From a bacterium (GTDB lineage Bacteria > Desulfobacterota > Deferrisomatia > Deferrisomatales > Deferrisomataceae), in NCBI GenBank assembly GCA_027021615.1, contig JALUTY010000098.1, positions 1 through 64,000 of the forward strand: DNA of 64,000 bases, written 5' to 3'. The notes below the pieces were generated by a model. It was not told the origin of the DNA, made no database searches, and worked only from the letters and a program-made list of their open reading frames with translations. The position numbers and the translations under genes are program-made. This document shows, one piece after another, positions 7,861 to 16,803 of the stretch. The first letter of the stretch is position 1; each line of letters starts with the position of its first letter.

Positions 7861-10800
7861 TCACCGCCGCCGGGCCCCGAGCCCGAAGAAGGCGAGCAGG
7901 GCGAGCACGAACACGGCGGCCAGCCACTGGACCCCGCTGGAGCTCAGCCGGGTGGTCTCGGCCGGGTCCTTGACCTCCTCCATGCGGTAGCCCTCGACCC
8001 GCTCCCGGTTCTCGCCGGGCCGGTCGGCGGGTTTGCGGGCCTCCGGGCCGGCCTCGGGCTCCGGGGGCCGTTCGGGAGCCGCGTCGGCCCGGAACCCGGC
8101 CTCCACCCGGGCCACGGCCTTTTTCACGGCCTCGGCCCGGAGCTCCAGGGTCTGGCCGGTGGCCCGCTCCACCGCCAGCTTGAACTCCCGCACGAGCTCG
8201 GGGGCCATGACCCCGGGCACCGAGAGCACGTTGACGATCATCTGGTTGAGCAGGGGATTGTTGCAGGTGTGGTCGCAGCACGCCACCCCGTGCTGGAGCA
8301 GGTTGGTGGCGTGCTCCACGGCGAGCCGGCGCACCACGGCCGGGTCCGCGTCCCAGTACCCCTTGCGCACCGCCTCGAGCATCCGGGCCGTGATGGACTG
8401 GTAGGCCCAGGGGTTGGCCTTCTCGAAGAACGCCTTGAGGCCCAGGCCCCGGTCGTCCTCCACGTACACCCGGTAGGTCTCCTCCCACCGGTCCTTCCCC
8501 ACGGCCGCCGGCGTCGTGACCTGCCACCCCCACAGGTACTCCACGAACTTCTCGATCTCCCGGGCCCCGGCGTAGCCCTCGGCCTCCATGCCCTCGATCC
8601 ACCGGGGGTTCCAGTACCGGGCCCGCAGCTCCGTGCCCAGGGTCCGGGCCAGGTCCTCGACGCGACCCTGGCCCCGGACCCGCTGCATCGAGACGAACAC
8701 GTCCGGGTCCTTCCCCGACGCCCGGCGCACGGCCATGCTCAGGGCGCCCAGGTACTGGAACATGTCGTCGTTGTCCAGGGTGCCGTACAGGTTGCTTGAA
8801 ATGGAGTGCACGGTGGCGTCCACCCCGGCGAGCTGGTCCCGGTACACCCCGGTGAGCCTGCGGCCCCAGAACTCCGACGAGTAGGCGAACGAGACCCGCT
8901 CGATGAACGCGTCCGCGATGGTGTCGGGGTCCTCCCACTGGCCGCTCGCCGCGGTCATCTGGGAGACCTGGGTGCCGTAGGCCCCGGGCTCGGCCGAGAA
9001 CAGGCGCACGGTGGAGAGCCTGCGGGCCTCCTCCGGGTCCACCCCCCGGCGGATCAGGGCCTCCCGGAGCCGCTCGGTGTTGCGGCGCACGTAGTTCTCC
9101 ACGTCGGTGAGCGCCGCGGCCTGCTTCACGGCCCGGTCCAGCAGCAGGGCCACGGCGGGGAAGGTGTCCCGGAACAGGCCCGACATCTGGAGGAGCACGT
9201 CCACCCGGGGCCGGCCCAGGGCGGCGCCAGGGATGGGCTCGACCCCGGTCACCTTGTCCCGGTGGTCCCACACCGGGCGCATGCCCATGAGGTGCAGGGC
9301 CTGGGCCACGTCGATCCCCTCGTCCCGGATCGTCTCCACGGACCACAGCACGATCCCCACCCGGTCCGGGAACGCGCCGTCGTGCTTCGCCCGGTAGTTC
9401 CGGATCAGGTCCTCGGCCGCCTTGCGGCCGGCGGCGTAGGCCTCCCGGGAGGGGACCTTGTCCGGGTCGAACCCGTAGAAGTTCCGGCCGGTGGGCAGAC
9501 TCTCCGGGTTGCGCACCGGGTCGTTGCCCGGCCCGGGCGGCACGTAGCCCCCCCGCAGGGCCCGCACCAGCCGGTCGAGCTCGGCCGGGCCGCAGGCCTC
9601 GAGGCGCTCGGCCACCGCCCGGGCCGGCTCGCCCCCGTGCTCGGCGATGGCCTCGGCCGTCTCCCGGAGGGCCTCGCCCGAGGGAGACTCGCCGAAAGTG
9701 TGGAGGCCGTAGGGCACGAACTCGGTGCGAAGGGCCATCAGGTGGTGCTCCAGGGTCTCGAGGCCGTCGGCGTCGAGCTCGGCGATGCCGAGCTCCTTCA
9801 TGAGCCCGGTCTGCCGGGCCAGGCGGCGGATGCGCTCCAGGCGCTCGTCGCGCACCCGGTGGGAGGAGGCCGCCCGGTACTCGCTGATCAGGCTCGCCAG
9901 GGTGGCGGTCTCCCGGTACAGCCCCGCCCGCCGGAACGGCGGGGTGGCGTGGTCCACCACCGCGGCCCGGCCCCGGCGCTTGGCCTGGATCCCCTCGCCC
10001 ACGTCGTCCACGATGTAGGGGTACACGCTGGGGATGTCCCCCAGGAGCACCTCGGGGGGGCACGCGGGGGAGAGCCCCGCCTGCTTGCCCGGGAGCCACT
10101 CGTGGGTGCCGTGGGTCCCCAGGCTGATCAGGGCGTCGGGCCGGAGCTCGTGCTGGAGCCACAGGTAGAACGCCACGTACTGGTGGTGGGGGTAGAGCGT
10201 GGTGCTGTGGAACAGCTTCTCCGGGTCGTCGGCCCAGCCCCGGGAGGGCTGGGGCCCGAGCCACAGGTTGCCCAGGCGCACCACGGGCAGGACGAACGCC
10301 CCGTCCTTGACCATGATGGTGGAGCCCTCGGGCGGGCCCCAGTCCCTCTCCACCCCGGCCACGAACCTGGGGGGCAGGTCCCGGAGCCACTCCCGGTACC
10401 GGGCGACGGGCACGGTGACCACGTCGCCCCGGGCCATCAGCCGGTCCAGCTCCCCCGGGGCCCAGGACCCGATGTTCCGGGCCCCCTTCATCAGGAGGTC
10501 CTGGACCAGGTCCTCGGAGATCCGGCCGTCCCCCACGTCGTAGCCTTCCCGGCGCAGCCGCTCCAGGATGCGGGTGATGCTCCGGAACACGTTGAGGTAG
10601 CTGGCGCCGATGTTCTGCTTGCCCGCCCCGTGGTTGTAGAACATCAGGAACAGTCGCTTGTCCCGGTTCGGGGTGGTGCGGAGGGCGTGCCACCGGGCGG
10701 CGCGCCGGGCCAGGCGCTCCACCTGGGTGGCCACCGGCACGTAGGCGTACCCGATCTCCCGGCCCGCCTGGTCGGTCACCGGCTCCTTGACCCCCACCAC

Positions 10801-11796
10801 CGTGGGCTCGATCAGGCCGGTGAGCTCCGGCGTGGAGAACTGGAGGGCGATCTCCGCCGGGGACATCCCCCGGGGGGAGGCGGCCCACGCGTCCCCGGGG
10901 GTGAAGAACAGGTACTGGGCGTTCAGAACGGGCACGTCGGTGCGGTCGAGCACCGACAGGAGGTCGCTCGAGAGGATCGAGCTGAAGGTCAGGTTGAACG
11001 CCGTGACCGACCCCAGGCGCGCGTCCAGGGGGGGGCTGGAAACGAGCCGGGCGAAGTGCTCCGTGCCCGCGGTGGTGAACGAGCCCGCCAGCACGGCCAC
11101 GTTGATCCCACGGCGCTCGTAGGCGCGCACCAGGGCGTCCAGGGGCGCCCGCTTGCCCTCGATCACGTAGGTGGGAAACGCCGTCACCAGGCTCCACAGG
11201 GCCCCTTCCCTCATGTGGCCGGAGGACCGGTACCAGGCCAGGTACCCGTCCATGTCCGGGAACGGGCCGGGGGCGTCGGGGTGGTACAGGAAGGTGTCGG
11301 GGGGCAGGTCCGGGGGCTCGTGGTCCGCGGTCACCCCCAGGTCCCGGGCTGCGACGAGCCGCACCAGGTTGCGGACGTTGGCCTCGGAGGGGAACGCGTA
11401 GTAGGCCCGCACCCCGGGGTCGAACCGGAACCCCGCGTCCACGAACGGCTGGTTGGCCGAGGCGGTGCGCACCGCGTAGAGCCGGGCGCCGGGTTTCACC
11501 CGGTCGGCGTGCTCCAGGAGCCATTGGCCGGGCTGGCGGTGCATGATGTCCACCACGGCCGCGTCCATGCGGCCCACGAACGCCTCGAACGCCGGGGTGC
11601 CCGCGTCCCGGCCGGTGAACACCCGCACCTCCAGGCCCGGGAGGTCCAGGTCCTCCACGGCCCGGTGGCAGGTGTAGGCGTCGGAGTCGCCCACGAACAG
11701 GCCCAGGCGCCGGGGCCCGGCCCCGGCGGCCACGGACGCCAGGGCGAGAGACCCCAGAAGCCCCGGCATGACGAACGGAATCCAGCGGGTTCTCAT
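7861..11796 (-). CDS. cobN: Exported, membrane-anchored CobN-type chelatase large subunit
   Basis: A 1311-residue CobN/ChlH-family protein. The family's large subunit binds the tetrapyrrole for cobalt (CobN) or magnesium (ChlH) insertion. The hallmark GTHGTHEWLPGKQ lies near residues 555-570, and a conserved late motif ACCDHTCNNPLLNQ near 1170 adds cysteines. Two features are unusual. An N-terminal signal sequence (MRTRWIPFVMPGLLG, cleaved near AGA) is present. A proline/glutamate-rich linker also leads to one C-terminal helix with an arginine tail, so nearly the whole enzyme should sit in the periplasm anchored at its C-terminus. Cytoplasmic CobN needs the AAA+ pair CobS/CobT, which is absent from this cluster. 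The start is ATG 11796; an extension to 11826 would displace the signal. Metal and direction of reaction are unknown. Confidence 0.88.
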   Translation of the reverse strand: MRTRWIPFVMPGLLGSLALASVAAGAGPRRLGLFVGDSDAYTCHRAVEDLDLPGLEVRVFTGRDAGTPAFEAFVGRMDAAVVDIMHRQPGQWLLEHADRVKPGARLYAVRTASANQPFVDAGFRFDPGVRAYYAFPSEANVRNLVRLVAARDLGVTADHEPPDLPPDTFLYHPDAPGPFPDMDGYLAWYRSSGHMREGALWSLVTAFPTYVIEGKRAPLDALVRAYERRGINVAVLAGSFTTAGTEHFARLVSSPPLDARLGSVTAFNLTFSSILSSDLLSVLDRTDVPVLNAQYLFFTPGDAWAASPRGMSPAEIALQFSTPELTGLIEPTVVGVKEPVTDQAGREIGYAYVPVATQVERLARRAARWHALRTTPNRDKRLFLMFYNHGAGKQNIGASYLNVFRSITRILERLRREGYDVGDGRISEDLVQDLLMKGARNIGSWAPGELDRLMARGDVVTVPVARYREWLRDLPPRFVAGVERDWGPPEGSTIMVKDGAFVLPVVRLGNLWLGPQPSRGWADDPEKLFHSTTLYPHHQYVAFYLWLQHELRPDALISLGTHGTHEWLPGKQAGLSPACPPEVLLGDIPSVYPYIVDDVGEGIQAKRRGRAAVVDHATPPFRRAGLYRETATLASLISEYRAASSHRVRDERLERIRRLARQTGLMKELGIAELDADGLETLEHHLMALRTEFVPYGLHTFGESPSGEALRETAEAIAEHGGEPARAVAERLEACGPAELDRLVRALRGGYVPPGPGNDPVRNPESLPTGRNFYGFDPDKVPSREAYAAGRKAAEDLIRNYRAKHDGAFPDRVGIVLWSVETIRDEGIDVAQALHLMGMRPVWDHRDKVTGVEPIPGAALGRPRVDVLLQMSGLFRDTFPAVALLLDRAVKQAAALTDVENYVRRNTERLREALIRRGVDPEEARRLSTVRLFSAEPGAYGTQVSQMTAASGQWEDPDTIADAFIERVSFAYSSEFWGRRLTGVYRDQLAGVDATVHSISSNLYGTLDNDDMFQYLGALSMAVRRASGKDPDVFVSMQRVRGQGRVEDLARTLGTELRARYWNPRWIEGMEAEGYAGAREIEKFVEYLWGWQVTTPAAVGKDRWEETYRVYVEDDRGLGLKAFFEKANPWAYQSITARMLEAVRKGYWDADPAVVRRLAVEHATNLLQHGVACCDHTCNNPLLNQMIVNVLSVPGVMAPELVREFKLAVERATGQTLELRAEAVKKAVARVEAGFRADAAPERPPEPEAGPEARKPADRPGENRERVEGYRMEEVKDPAETTRLSSSGVQWLAAVFVLALLAFFGLGARRR

Positions 11797-11923
11797 CAAG
11801 CCGCCTTTGGGTCGGGACTTCGACAAAGGTCCGGACGCCGGCCCCTTCCCGGGTGTGTCACGGTGAAGGAATGGGGGGCCAAAAGCCCGGGGAAGGAGGC
11901 CGGCTTCCGGATTCGGTCTGCGG

Positions 11924-13822
11924 TCAGAACACCACCTCGTACCCCACCCGCACCAGGCGGGGCAGGCCGTAGTAGACGTACCGGTTCGTGGTGTCGGAGG
12001 TCTTGTCCCCGGACACCTCCACCTCCTGGTCGAACAGGTTGTCCACGGCCACCGTCAGGTAACCCTTGTACAGGCGCACCTCGACCCCGGCGTTCACCGT
12101 GGCGACGTCGTCCAGGTCCCGCTCCCTGCTCGTCTGGAGCACGGTGGACACGTCGGCCCGGCACCGGTCGCCGTCGTAGGACAGGGTGACGGAGCTCTGG
12201 TGCTTGGGGCCCGACTGGTACGGGTTGTCGTTGGTGTCCTCGGCCACGGGGTTGGCCCAGCACCCCGCCCAGGCCAGGGAGAGGCGCCCGAGCGGGTCGC
12301 CCCGGCCGGCAAAGGGCGCGAGCAGCAGGTTCCACTCGATCCCCGTGGACTCGAACGCGCCCGCGTTGAAGTAGGTGAGGGGGTAGCCCTGGGACCGGTC
12401 GATCTCGATCTTGTCGGTGTAGTCCATGCGGAACGCGGCCAGCCGCAGGGAGGCCCGGTCGGTGTCGAGCTTGATCCCCGCCTCGTAGGTCCACCCCTCC
12501 TCGGGGTCGAGGCCGGGGTTCCCCACGAGGAAGCTGCTCTCGTAGTAGAGGTTGTTGAACGTGGGGGCCCGGAAGGCCTTGCCCGCGTTGGCGAAAAGGT
12601 TCAGGGCCCGGGTCACGCGGAGGGTGACGCCGGCGCTCGGCAGGAGCTCGGCGTAGTCGTCGCCGGCGGCGTCGGAGCAGATCCACTGCTCCCGGGCGCC
12701 CAGCACGAGGGTTAGGCGGTCCGCCAAGGTGGCCTTGGCCTGGAGGAACAGGGCGTAGTCGTTTCGCTGGTGGGCGCCGTACTTGTTCAGGTAGTTCACC
12801 CACCGGTGGACCGCCTCGCCGCCCACAGTGATCTCGGCCGGGCCGGCGGCGAACCGGTAGTCCGCCGTCACCCCCGAGTTGGCGTGCTTGTCCTTGTCGG
12901 TGGGCTTTTCGGGCTTGGTGTACTCGTCCCGCACCAGGTAGCCCCAGTTGAAGAAGCCCTTGGCCCGCAGGGACTCGCGCTCCCACCGCACGTCGCCGGC
13001 GAACCGGTAGTACTCCTGGTCGGTGCCCTTGGAAAGCTCGCCGCTGTCCTCGATCTTCTTGAAAGCGGTCGTGTCGTAGCTCCCCAGCAGGTCCACGATC
13101 AGCCCCTCCAGCGGGGTCAGCGTCAGGTTGCCCGAGTACCGGTTGGTGGTGCCCTGGTCGTACCGGTACCCCTTGGTGAAGCTCCGGGAGATCGCCTTGA
13201 GCCGGCCCATGTGGCGGTATTGGACCCCGGCGGCCAGCAGGCGGTTCGAGAACGAGGCGCCGTGGCTCTGGTACGCGTAGTCCCCGAGCTCGGCCGAGAC
13301 CCGGGCCCGGGGCTTGCGGGTCGTCGTCTTCGTGATGATGTTGATCACCCCGGTCATGGCGTCGGAGCCGTACAGGGTGGAGGCGGCGCCCTTGAGGATC
13401 TCGACCCGCTCCACCTGGTCCAGGGGGATGGTGTCGAGGTCGTAGGAGCGGCTCGCCGCGTTCTGGACGGGCACGCCGTTGACGAGGACGAGTTCCCCGC
13501 CGTAGATCCCCCGGACTACCACCTCGCTGTTCATTCCCCCGTGGGTGACGCCGATGGGGCTGAAGGCCTTGTACCCGAGTCCCCCGATGCGGCGCAGGGC
13601 CTCCACCACGTTGTCCGCTCCGGTGCGGCGGAGCTCCTCGGCCGTGACCACCGTCACGAACCGGGGGCTCTCCCGCTCCTCCACCGGGAACTTCTCGGCG
13701 GTGACCGTGACCGGCGCGAGCAGGACGGGGGCGGCCGGGGCCTCGGCGGCCGCGGCCGGGAGGCCTGCGGCCCAGCCCAGGCCGCAGGCGAGGAGCAGGG
13801 TCCAAGCGATCCTTCGGTTCAT
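11924..13822 (-). CDS. TonB-dependent outer-membrane receptor, BtuB type
   Basis: A 632-residue outer-membrane beta-barrel with signal peptide (1 to about 26), TonB box-like PVTVTAEK shortly after, a plug domain (NVVEALRRIGG, GGELVLVNGVPV, VERVEILKGAAST, LYGSDAMTGVINIITK) and a C-terminus ending in aromatic-rich YEVVF, the usual barrel insertion signal. Size and plug resemble BtuB, and the riboswitch-controlled operon supports corrinoid or a related tetrapyrrole or cobalt chelate as substrate. Good RBS AAGGAGG. No canonical tonB is visible in the operon; the ExbB-like/DUF2149-like pair upstream could energise this receptor, or CobN, or both. Confidence 0.88.
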   Translation of the reverse strand: MNRRIAWTLLLACGLGWAAGLPAAAAEAPAAPVLLAPVTVTAEKFPVEERESPRFVTVVTAEELRRTGADNVVEALRRIGGLGYKAFSPIGVTHGGMNSEVVVRGIYGGELVLVNGVPVQNAASRSYDLDTIPLDQVERVEILKGAASTLYGSDAMTGVINIITKTTTRKPRARVSAELGDYAYQSHGASFSNRLLAAGVQYRHMGRLKAISRSFTKGYRYDQGTTNRYSGNLTLTPLEGLIVDLLGSYDTTAFKKIEDSGELSKGTDQEYYRFAGDVRWERESLRAKGFFNWGYLVRDEYTKPEKPTDKDKHANSGVTADYRFAAGPAEITVGGEAVHRWVNYLNKYGAHQRNDYALFLQAKATLADRLTLVLGAREQWICSDAAGDDYAELLPSAGVTLRVTRALNLFANAGKAFRAPTFNNLYYESSFLVGNPGLDPEEGWTYEAGIKLDTDRASLRLAAFRMDYTDKIEIDRSQGYPLTYFNAGAFESTGIEWNLLLAPFAGRGDPLGRLSLAWAGCWANPVAEDTNDNPYQSGPKHQSSVTLSYDGDRCRADVSTVLQTSRERDLDDVATVNAGVEVRLYKGYLTVAVDNLFDQEVEVSGDKTSDTTNRYVYYGLPRLVRVGYEVVF

Positions 13823-13891
13823 GGCGTTTCCTCCTTCCTCCCCCAAGACAATGGCAAGACGATCAAACTCACCGGCGGGCTTCGGTCGCCG

Positions 13892-14230
13892 TCACTCCGG
13901 CACGTACACCACGGTGCCGTTCTCCAGGCGGTAGGCCGTGCCGAGCCGCTCCCCCCGGCCCTCGACCCGGTCGCGGGTGGCCCGCAGGGCCTTCACCCGT
14001 GTGCCCTTTTTCGTGATGATCTCCAGCTCCCCCTCCGGCCCTTTCTTCAGGATGGTGACCTCCGAGCGCGGGTCGAACAGGTCCTGCATCCGGTACACGG
14101 CAAACAGGGTCATCAGGAGCCCCACGATGAACACGAGCCCGATGTCGAACAGGTTGGCGAGCCCTGTCAGGGGATCCGCATCCCCGGTCTCAGACAGAAG
14201 CCGCCTTCGGTTTCTCGACAGGTAGCGCAT
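13892..14230 (-). CDS. DUF2149-like ExbD-analogue, single-helix stator subunit
   Basis: A 112-residue protein with a positively charged N-terminus, one membrane helix (about 28-50) and a periplasmic beta-rich tail. The segment NLFDIGLVFIVGLL carries an aspartate at the start of the helix, matching the essential proton-path aspartate of ExbD/TolR (their PLID-type motif). Together with the adjacent ExbB-like gene this is very likely a proton-driven motor pair. I assign the DUF2149 family from memory of its association with CobN and MotA/TolQ/ExbB genes, especially in methanogens. Start ATG 14230 is chosen for RBS GAGGAGG; the gene overlaps the ExbB-like gene by 41 bases. Confidence 0.7.
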   Translation of the reverse strand: MRYLSRNRRRLLSETGDADPLTGLANLFDIGLVFIVGLLMTLFAVYRMQDLFDPRSEVTILKKGPEGELEIITKKGTRVKALRATRDRVEGRGERLGTAYRLENGTVVYVPE

Positions 14231-14831
14231 CGGCCTCCTCACGGGCTCCGGGGCTGTGGGTCAGGATCTCGGTGGCCAGCTCCAGCTCCTTTGCGTCCTC
14301 CTCGGCCCACCGGGCCCGCACGGTGTAGATGTAGTAGGCCAGGGTGCCCTGGGCCAGTCCCACCACGGTGGTGGTGAACGCGATGACCAGGTCGGTGGAG
14401 AGCCTCGCCATGTCCCCCTGGCCCAGGGCGGCGAGCCCGGTGCCCATGGGGATCAGGGTGCCCATGAGCCCCAGGCTCGGACCCACCCGGATCACCAGCC
14501 GGACCCGGTCCAGGGAGGGCCGGAGGCTCAGGATGTGATCCTGGAGCAGACTCTCCACCCGGACCTCCCGCAGGTCCTCCTCGGCCTGCAGGAGCTCCCG
14601 CAGCCGGCTCACGTAGGCGCGCACGGCAGGGGACTCCTCAGCGAACGAGGTTCCTCCCTGGGGCCCGGGGCGCGTCCGGCGCCGCCGGGCACGGTCCAGC
14701 CCCTCGGCCAGGAACGAGCCGGCGCAGGTGAGCATGTACAGGGTCAGGAGGACGAGGAGCGCGAGCACGGGGTAGAGGAGGGAGCTCGAGACCACGTAGA
14801 TGAAACTCTTGAGCACGGCGCCTAGATTCAT
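14190..14831 (-). CDS. MotA/TolQ/ExbB-family proton channel protein
   Basis: A 213-residue protein with three membrane helices (about 7-40, 115-140 and 150-178) and a cytoplasmic loop between the first two, the TolQ/ExbB arrangement. The signature VGPSLGLMGTLIPMGTGLAAL and the following FTTTVVGL carry the threonines that line the proton path in ExbB. Such proteins form pentamers around two ExbD-like helices and turn proton flow into mechanical work on a periplasmic partner. ATG start, overlapping the DUF2162-like stop by four bases. Its place between a membrane protein and the CobN/BtuB genes suggests it drives one of those. Confidence 0.88.
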   Translation of the reverse strand: MNLGAVLKSFIYVVSSSLLYPVLALLVLLTLYMLTCAGSFLAEGLDRARRRRTRPGPQGGTSFAEESPAVRAYVSRLRELLQAEEDLREVRVESLLQDHILSLRPSLDRVRLVIRVGPSLGLMGTLIPMGTGLAALGQGDMARLSTDLVIAFTTTVVGLAQGTLAYYIYTVRARWAEEDAKELELATEILTHSPGAREEADALPVEKPKAASV

Positions 14832-15577
14832 GGGGATCTCCTCCGCAGCCGAGCGGCCCAGCGGGCCCAGCCCACGAGAAACGCGACGGTCAAGGCGGTC
14901 CAGGTGGTCCGGGCGTGGGACGGGGGTATCGGAGCCGCCCTGCCGGTGTGGGAGGCGAGACGGTAGACCCCCTCGATGTCCCCGAACTGGGGCATGATCA
15001 CCACGGCCGCGAGAAAGTAGGCCCCGATCCCGACCATGGCCCACCCCAGGGTGCGCTCGGGGGCCGAGCGTGCGCGCCGTCGACTTGTCAGAATCACGGC
15101 GGCCGTGGCTCCGGCCACCCCGACGAAGGTCCCGTACGCCCCTGCCACCGCCCAGGCCGCGGTCCCGGGAAGCAGGGCCACCAGGAAGCCGGTGATCAGC
15201 AGGACCACGGTGAGGCACACCGGGCACGGGACCACCAGGAGCCAGTGGGCCCGGGTGGGCCGGGCCGCGGCGGCGGGCTGGTGCAGGAGTCGCACGCCCC
15301 AGACGAGAAGCCCGGCGGCGAGCACCAGATGCACCGTCATACCCGAGGCCACGAGCCTTTGGATCCGGGGCAGGTGCGTCGCCGGGTCCAGGCGTGGGGC
15401 AACGGCCAGGGCTCCTGCGAACAGGGCGGCGTAGGCGGCCGCGAAGCCGGCGGCCACGAGGACGCGACGGCCGGCACCTCGGGTCCGCTCCAGGGCGTAG
15501 GCCAGGCCCACCCCGCCCTTGGCGGCGAAAGCGCCGGTGGCGAACAGGATGCCGAGGACGAGGCTCTTGATCTCCAT
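14828..15577 (-). CDS. DUF2162-like predicted membrane transporter
   Basis: A 249-residue polytopic membrane protein with about six helices and a PCPVCLTVVLLI motif (about 121-132) inside the membrane. The pattern matches the DUF2162 putative transporter family, which I recall as a neighbour of CobN and DUF2149 genes. Paired cysteines and the operon position suggest passage of a metal ion or a small tetrapyrrole precursor, but no substrate is established. Start ATG 15577 is preceded by GGAGATCC. Stop and start overlap (ATGA) with the ExbB-like gene. Confidence 0.65.
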   Translation of the reverse strand: MEIKSLVLGILFATGAFAAKGGVGLAYALERTRGAGRRVLVAAGFAAAYAALFAGALAVAPRLDPATHLPRIQRLVASGMTVHLVLAAGLLVWGVRLLHQPAAAARPTRAHWLLVVPCPVCLTVVLLITGFLVALLPGTAAWAVAGAYGTFVGVAGATAAVILTSRRRARSAPERTLGWAMVGIGAYFLAAVVIMPQFGDIEGVYRLASHTGRAAPIPPSHARTTWTALTVAFLVGWARWAARLRRRSP

Positions 15578-15595
15578 GGGCTGGGATCTCCGGAC

Positions 15596-16477
15596 CTACA
15601 GGCGGTCCATGGCCGTTTGGATCTCGTCGACGAACACGGCCACCGCCTCGGGCACGAAGCCGAGCCCTCGGTACAGCTCGGAGTCACCGAACCGGACGGT
15701 GGGCATGTCCACCCGCTTGCCGGCCGCCTCCAGCTCGGAGCGCCAGCTCCCCTTGCCGTTCTCTCCCATCACGTCGTTCATGACGTGGTCGCCGGCCACG
15801 ACCATGAGCGGGATGAACCGCACCCGTTCTCCGGGGTGGACCAGGGCAGCGGTCAGCGTGTCGTCGGGGGGCACCACGCCCTCCACCATTCCCAGATAGG
15901 TGTTGGGGTGGTGACGCGCCAGCGTCCGTTCCAGGCCCAGATAGACGGCGTTGGCACCGGAGGCCGTGGAGGGGGTGCCGTGGGCCACCAACACGTTGCA
16001 TCCCTCGTCCGGGGGCAGGAAGTCGTGGGACAGGGCGCCGAGGAGACGGTGGAGGCTCTTCCAACGGTGGAGCAAGGTGCCCCCCACCTCCGTGCGGAGC
16101 CCGGGAAAGCCGGCCACCGTGGCCAGGAGCCGGTCGTACATCTCGCCGGGGACCACGTAGAGGGGCTGGACCACGGCCCGGGTGAACCCGTCGGCCTGCA
16201 GCTCGGCCAGGGCCTCGGGTACGCTGCGAAGCCGGGTTTCCGGGGAGCGGCTGGTGTTGAGCTTCTTTCGGATCCGGTCGGAGGCGTAGGCCCACCGGAT
16301 CTCGTGGCCGGGAAGCCTTCGGCAGAGCTCGCGGTCGAGGAAGGAGAAGGTGAGGGAGGCCCGGGTAGTGGTCCCAAAGGCCACGGTCAGGACGGCGGGA
16401 GCGGTCGGCTCCCGGCCGTCGGGGCGGGCTCCCCGAACCGGACAGACGGGTCCACGAACTGTCGTTCTCGGGCTCAC
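15596..16477 (-). CDS. cbiK: Anaerobic sirohydrochlorin cobaltochelatase CbiK
   Basis: A 293-residue class II chelatase that inserts Co(II) into sirohydrochlorin at the start of anaerobic cobalamin synthesis without ATP. The three metal-site residues of characterised CbiK are present: histidine in VAHGT (about 164), glutamate in MVEG (about 197) and histidine in AGDHVMND (about 231). No signal peptide is seen, unlike the periplasmic CbiK of Desulfovibrio, so this copy should be cytoplasmic. An N-terminal extension of about 28 residues is proline/arginine-rich and unassigned. GTG start with RBS GGGAGG. It is the first gene after the riboswitch. No other cobalamin biosynthesis genes lie in the window. 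Confidence 0.9.
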   Translation of the reverse strand: MSPRTTVRGPVCPVRGARPDGREPTAPAVLTVAFGTTTRASLTFSFLDRELCRRLPGHEIRWAYASDRIRKKLNTSRSPETRLRSVPEALAELQADGFTRAVVQPLYVVPGEMYDRLLATVAGFPGLRTEVGGTLLHRWKSLHRLLGALSHDFLPPDEGCNVLVAHGTPSTASGANAVYLGLERTLARHHPNTYLGMVEGVVPPDDTLTAALVHPGERVRFIPLMVVAGDHVMNDVMGENGKGSWRSELEAAGKRVDMPTVRFGDSELYRGLGFVPEAVAVFVDEIQTAMDRL

Positions 16478-16527
16478 GGCGTGTCCTCCCGGGTCCCGGA
16501 GACAGGGGAGGGGCAGCCGCGGCCACG

Positions 16528-16558
16528 AAAAAAGCCCGCACGACGAAGTGCGGGCTTT
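16528..16558 (-). terminator. Rho-independent terminator in the riboswitch leader
   Basis: On the minus strand an 11-bp perfect stem (AAAGCCCGCAC pairing with GTGCGGGCTTT) with a 6-base loop is followed by a run of U. It lies between the cobalamin riboswitch and cbiK, where an expression-platform terminator is expected. Confidence 0.88.
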
Positions 16559-16620
16559 CCGTATTCAAAGCGCCATCGGATTCCCCACCCTCCCATGCCC
16601 CGGGGAGTTGCGGTGGGTTG

Positions 16621-16797
16621 CTACGCCGGCAGGTCTTCTGGCTCGCGATTCGTCCTCAGGACCGCCTTCCCAGCCGTATCCGGCCAGTGGCGTCATGGTC
16701 CTTCGTCCTCGCTCACAGCGGCGGGTCCGCGGGGGATTCTCACCCCTCTTCCCTTTTCAGCCCTCTCGGGCACCGGCGCGCGTCCTATGAAATTGTT
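16621..16797 (-). promoter_or_regulatory. Cobalamin riboswitch
   Basis: Read on the minus strand, the leader has the order typical of B12 riboswitches: a GGTGAGAATCCC segment (reverse of 16733-16746), GCCACTG (16685-16691), GGGAAGG and the B12 box AGCCAGAAGACCTGCC (16628-16643, one base off consensus). It starts just after a strong promoter and is followed by a terminator before cbiK. Cobalamin binding should favour termination and lower expression of the whole downstream cluster. I cannot tell which cobalamin form it prefers. Confidence 0.93.
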
Positions 16798-16803
16798 CGC
16801 CGG

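Noticed and set aside
8806-12189. Very long plus-strand open frame opposite cobN and btuB
   Set aside because: A GC-rich shadow: the minus-strand proteins have clear families, and the translated product is low-complexity G/P/H/R-rich with no domain.
15684-16568. Overlapping minus-strand frame over cbiK
   Set aside because: It covers cbiK in another frame, starts in the terminator region and shows only R/G/P-rich sequence.
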